Source: Alistipes sp. ZOR0009 (GTDB lineage Bacteria > Bacteroidota > Bacteroidia > Bacteroidales > ZOR0009). From it: a stretch of DNA of 64,000 bases. Each line of letters opens with the position of its first letter. Positions within the stretch are counted from its first letter, which is position 1. This document shows, in pieces, positions 61,139-64,000 of this stretch. The stretch lies in contig NZ_JTLD01000036.1 in assembly GCF_000798815.1 (NCBI RefSeq), positions 1-64,000 of the forward strand. The letters run 5' to 3'. The position numbers and the translations under genes are program-made. Under the pieces are notes generated by a model. It was not told the origin of the DNA, did no database searches, and worked only from the letters and a program-made list of their open reading frames with translations.

Positions 61139-61188
61139 CAGAGCAGTTCTTTAAGAGTTGATCTATTGTAAATTTAAATGTTTGTGTA

Positions 61189-62139
61189 TTGGAGAAACGA
61201 AAGTTCTACCCGCATTATTCGGGTATAATAATTAAAGGAATGGCAATGGGGGCTGCTGATGTTATTCCAGGTGTTTCTGGTGGCACAATAGCTTTTATAT
61301 CGGGAATTTATGAGGAACTTCTTTCCTCCATAAAGTCGATTAATTTAGAGAATTTTCGACAAATTTTCCGACGAGGGGGGCTTTCCCTATTTTGGAAAGC
61401 GATTAATGGTTATTTTCTTCTCTCTGTTTTTACAGGCATTCTAATTAGCATTTTCTCTCTTGCTAGCCTTCTTCAGCATCTTCTTAAGCTTTATCCCATT
61501 CTTGTCTGGTCTTTTTTCTTTGGATTAATTCTTTCCTCATCTTGGATTGTTGCAAAAAAAATAAAAAAGAAAACCGTTGGGGTTTTTATCTCTTTTATTT
61601 TGGGTGTTGCTGCGGCTTTTTATATAACAATGGCAACCCCAACTCAAACTCCTAACGGTTATTGGTTCGTTTTTCTTTCTGGTGCGATCGCTATCTGTGC
61701 GATGATACTTCCAGGGATTTCTGGTAGTTTTATTTTGTTGCTGCTTGGAAAGTATTTCTTTGTGCTTAGTGCAGTAACCTCCTTTAATATTCCAGTATTG
61801 GGGGTATTTGCAGCCGGTGCGCTCGTTGGGATTATTAGCTTCTCAAATTTACTAACGTGGTTGCTACGCAAATATCACGATGTAACTATCGGTATTTTAG
61901 CCGGATTTATGATTGGTTCTCTAAATAAACTTTGGCCTTGGAAAGTGGTTTTAGAAACTTTTACGAACAATTATGGGGAGGTTGTTCCTTTATTAGAGAA
62001 GAATGTGCTGCCCTCCGTTTTTGAGACAAGTCGGAATTTGCCTTCTATGGTTGGTTTTGCAGTCTTGTTTATGCTTGTTGGGGTTTCTATTATTGCCCTG
62101 ATTGAAATTATTGCTGCTCGATTTTCAAAGTCTAACTAA
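61189..62139 (+). CDS. DUF368 polyprenyl-phosphate transporter, TTG start
   Basis: A 316-residue inner-membrane protein with about eight helices and two DUF368 half-motifs: GMAMGAADVIPGVSGGTIAFISGIYEELL near the start and AICAMILPGISGSFILLLLGKY in the middle. DUF368 proteins recycle undecaprenyl phosphate across the membrane for cell-wall and glycan synthesis. No ATG fits: the frame opens with TTG at 61189 (MEKRKFYPHY), and the nearest upstream ATG (61178) is out of frame. It follows the TPR gene and precedes the DUF5020 gene by 19 nt. Confidence 0.88.
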   Translation: MEKRKFYPHYSGIIIKGMAMGAADVIPGVSGGTIAFISGIYEELLSSIKSINLENFRQIFRRGGLSLFWKAINGYFLLSVFTGILISIFSLASLLQHLLKLYPILVWSFFFGLILSSSWIVAKKIKKKTVGVFISFILGVAAAFYITMATPTQTPNGYWFVFLSGAIAICAMILPGISGSFILLLLGKYFFVLSAVTSFNIPVLGVFAAGALVGIISFSNLLTWLLRKYHDVTIGILAGFMIGSLNKLWPWKVVLETFTNNYGEVVPLLEKNVLPSVFETSRNLPSMVGFAVLFMLVGVSIIALIEIIAARFSKSN

Positions 62140-62158
62140 CATTTATAAATCACTCAAA

Positions 62159-62854
62159 ATGAAAAAACTGTTTCTTGTTGCAATCCTTGCATTATCAGGA
62201 ATAGGTGCTTTTGCGCAAAATCTACAGCTGCACTACGATTGGCGTAGAGGCCAGGAGCAAGGTGCTGTGCCAGCTGGTGTATTTACAACTACTGTTGAAA
62301 TGTTTAAACCAGATAAGTATGGAAGCACCTTCTTTTTTGTAGATATGAACTACGGAGAAAGAGGTGTTAAGGGTGTAAGCCTTGCCTATTGGGAGATTGC
62401 CCGTAGCTTAAAATTCTGGGATGGTCCATTTGCTGCCCATGTGGAGTATAATGGAGGTCAAGGGTTAGGAAAAGGCTTCGGTTTTCCAATTAACGACGCA
62501 TGGCTTTTTGGGGCTGATTATGTTTGGAATAATTCAAATTTTACTAAAGGATTTACCCTTTCTGCCATGTATAAGTATATTCAAGGGTTTGGAACTCCAT
62601 CTTTTCAGCTAACAGGTGTTTGGTATATGCATTTAGTGGATGGGAAGTTTACCTTCTCTGGTTTTGCTGATTTTTGGAAGGAAACTAAATATTTTAGTGG
62701 AGTGCAAAACAAATTGGTTTTCTTAACTGAACCTCAAATTTGGTATAATATAAATAAGCATCTTTCTGTAGGTGGAGAAGTTGAGATTAGTAAAGGTTTT
62801 GTAACCAAAAATTTTGCAGCATATCCAACAACAGCAATTAAATGGAATTTTTAA
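62159..62854 (+). CDS. DUF5020 outer-membrane protein (nucleoside-channel-like)
   Basis: A 231-residue exported protein with a signal peptide (about 1-19, cleavage near AFAQ). The rest alternates aromatic and small residues as in a beta barrel, with the DUF5020 pattern NLQLHYDWRR, TTTVEMFKPDKYGSTFFFVDM and an aromatic last residue (KWNF), the usual outer-membrane insertion signal. It resembles Tsx-like channels; substrate unknown. ATG at 62159 is preferred over an earlier in-frame ATG inside the previous gene. A terminator follows. Confidence 0.85.
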   Translation: MKKLFLVAILALSGIGAFAQNLQLHYDWRRGQEQGAVPAGVFTTTVEMFKPDKYGSTFFFVDMNYGERGVKGVSLAYWEIARSLKFWDGPFAAHVEYNGGQGLGKGFGFPINDAWLFGADYVWNNSNFTKGFTLSAMYKYIQGFGTPSFQLTGVWYMHLVDGKFTFSGFADFWKETKYFSGVQNKLVFLTEPQIWYNINKHLSVGGEVEISKGFVTKNFAAYPTTAIKWNF

Positions 62855-62871
62855 TTGCTGCGATATCGTTA

Positions 62872-62904
62872 AAAAAGGCTACCTATTTGGTAGCCTTTTT
62901 TATT
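62872..62904 (+). terminator. Terminator after the DUF5020 gene
   Basis: A 12-bp stem (62872-62883 with 62889-62900) with a 5-nt loop and a T run. Confidence 0.9.
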
Positions 62905-63241
62905 TGAGGGAATTGGGTGTTGAGAAGCAGTTGTACTGCATGTTGGTGTTTTATAAGGTTGCTGCTGGGACGCTGTAACTTTTGTCTTTTGCTATAAGTA
63001 TTGTTGGAAGTATGGTGAACTGAATAAAAAATGTAGGAATATAATCCAACAGAGTGGGAGTACATGTAAAAACAGAGGTTGGTTCGTTCTTCGTTTAATT
63101 AAAAATTAAAGAATTTTTCATCCTATTTAATTTAACGTTTTTATGCATTAATAATTTTTAACTAATTCATTTTTGCTTAACGAAACAAAGCGTTGTTCGA
63201 ATTATAAAACATTTTAAACAAACGGTTTTAACATTTGAACT
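62905..63241 (+). other. Leader and promoter region of the susC-type gene
   Basis: No gene seen. The last 180 nt are very AT-rich (TTAATTTAACG, TTTTAACATTTG), fitting a strong promoter, but no exact TAnnTTTG box is found; TAACATTTG (63228-63236) is one base off in spacing. Confidence 0.35.
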
Positions 63242-64000
63242 ATGAAACTACCCATTTCTGCTTTGAGACGAGTGTTGTTAACAATGATGGTTGTTTCGTT
63301 GTTTTCAGCTGGTGCAGTATTTGCACAAAGCATTAAGGTGACAGGTAAAGTTACCGATGCAAAAACAGGAGAAAGCATCCCAGGTGTCAATGTTCTTGTA
63401 AAAGGAACATCGACGGGAATGGCAACAGACATGGATGGAAAATTTTCGTTAACAGCACCCAAGGGAAGTGTTGTTACTTTTTCATTCATTGGTTATGCGC
63501 CATTAGAGGTTCCTATAACCTCTAATGTATTAAATGTACAGCTATCGCCAATGACCGAAAAAATTGATGAGGTTGTGGTGATAGGGTACGGATCAACGAA
63601 AGTGAAGGATGCAACAGGTTCTTTAGAGGCTGTTTCTTCCAAAAGTTTTACCAAGGGGATGGCTAGTTCTCCTCAAGAACTTATTTCTGGAAAACTTTCG
63701 GGTGTAACAGTTACCAACAATGGTGGTAGCCCAACGGCCTCACCAACCATTCGTATTCGTGGTGGATCCTCTATATCGGCCAGTAATGATCCTTTGATTG
63801 TTATTGATGGTGTTCCTATTGATAACAACGGGATATCTGGAGTTGGGAATGCATTGCAATCAATTAATCCCAACGATATTGAGAGTATGACTGTCCTCAA
63901 AGATGCTTCATCAACGGCTATTTATGGGGCACGTGCGTCTAACGGTGTAATCATTATTACAACTAAAAAGGGACGAAGTGGTTTTAATATAACGTTTGAA
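63242..64000 (+). CDS. SusC/RagA family TonB-linked outer-membrane protein, truncated by window end
   Basis: The first 253 residues of a large (normally about 1000-residue) transporter that imports glycans or peptides with a SusD partner. A signal peptide (about 1-29, cleavage near VFAQ) is followed by a carboxypeptidase-regulatory-like domain (VTGKVTDAKTGESIPGVNVLVKGT and the D-M-D-G-K-F-S motif), a TonB-box-type region DEVVVIGYGS and the plug domain (SPQELISGKLSGVTVTNN.., IRIRGGSSISASNDPLIVIDGVP, DASSTAIYGARASNGVIIITTKKG). No sigma/anti-sigma extension is seen. The gene continues beyond the window, so neighbours that would reveal the substrate are not visible. Confidence 0.95.
   Translation, partial: MKLPISALRRVLLTMMVVSLFSAGAVFAQSIKVTGKVTDAKTGESIPGVNVLVKGTSTGMATDMDGKFSLTAPKGSVVTFSFIGYAPLEVPITSNVLNVQLSPMTEKIDEVVVIGYGSTKVKDATGSLEAVSSKSFTKGMASSPQELISGKLSGVTVTNNGGSPTASPTIRIRGGSSISASNDPLIVIDGVPIDNNGISGVGNALQSINPNDIESMTVLKDASSTAIYGARASNGVIIITTKKGRSGFNITFE

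Noticed and set aside
61178-61189. ATG at 61178 as start of the DUF368 gene
   Set aside because: It is in another frame; only TTG 61189 opens the DUF368 frame before the conserved motif.

Overview
The window is a chromosomal segment of an anaerobic, fermentative member of the Bacteroidota, most likely order Bacteroidales. The case rests on a SusC/RagA TonB-linked protein at the right edge, Bacteroidota-restricted families (LruC, DUF5020, histone H1-like Hc1 type, peptidase M64), -7 boxes of the TAnnTTTG type, weak Shine-Dalgarno use, and a physiology built on menaquinone, [FeFe] hydrogenases and 4-hydroxybutyrate fermentation. I saw no rRNA or tRNA genes, CRISPR arrays, insertion sequences or phage genes.

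Layout: (1) 1-7430: two conserved hypothetical genes, then a tripartite RND efflux operon (lipoprotein adaptor, inner-membrane pump, outer-membrane lipoprotein channel). (2) 7605-11492: a small membrane protein, a clan-A glycosidase-like secreted protein, two tandem paralogous membrane proteins, and a GH20-like secreted hydrolase. (3) 11770-14087: a polyamine operon with a SpeD-SpeE fusion followed by an agmatinase-family ureohydrolase. (4) 14287-18439: a large LruC lipoprotein, a candidate small RNA, and a NYN/OST-HTH RNA-binding nuclease. (5) 18608-24519: a hydrogen-metabolism operon (Rex-like regulator, thioredoxin-fold ferredoxin, sensory group C HydS with PAS, SpoIIE/PP2C phosphatase, second small ferredoxin, catalytic group B [FeFe] hydrogenase) beside a 2[4Fe-4S] ferredoxin gene. 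(6) 24738-29992: M20 amidohydrolase, DUF1573 protein, MscS channel, M64 peptidase. (7) 30488-34509: menaquinone genes menI-menF-menD-menB. (8) 35147-43738: a succinate-semialdehyde/4-hydroxybutyrate-to-butyryl-CoA set (AbfD, AbfT, 4-hydroxybutyrate dehydrogenase, SucD, butyryl-CoA dehydrogenase, EtfB, EtfA). (9) 43959-51885: a tandem double adenylate kinase, a CDF transporter, a C39-like lipoprotein, an unknown protein preceded by palindromic repeats, a double-glycine-leader cysteine-rich peptide with a decayed second copy and a TlpA-like thioredoxin, and a YwqK-like lipoprotein. (10) 52140-64000: tryptophanase with a Trp-containing upstream ORF, a MATE pump, yicC-gmk-nadD, a GNAT protein, a histone H1-like gene, a DHOD-like protein, a TPR protein, a DUF368 lipid-carrier transporter, a DUF5020 protein and the start of a susC gene.

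How it fits together: 4-hydroxybutyrate fermentation and Bcd-Etf re-oxidise NADH and can reduce ferredoxin if the Etf is the bifurcating type. The group B hydrogenase would discharge reduced ferredoxin as H2. The HydS-phosphatase-Rex-like group is well placed to tune this to H2 or redox state. The most novel-looking items are the 16-codon, two-Trp ORF ending 20 nt before tryptophanase, the double-glycine peptide locus, the degenerate Rex-like regulator with a shared CAACATGTTG palindrome in two promoter regions, a possible attenuator in the 340-nt abfD leader, a candidate intergenic small RNA, and a double adenylate kinase whose second half has lost key residues. All calls come from reading the sequence; no database search was possible.
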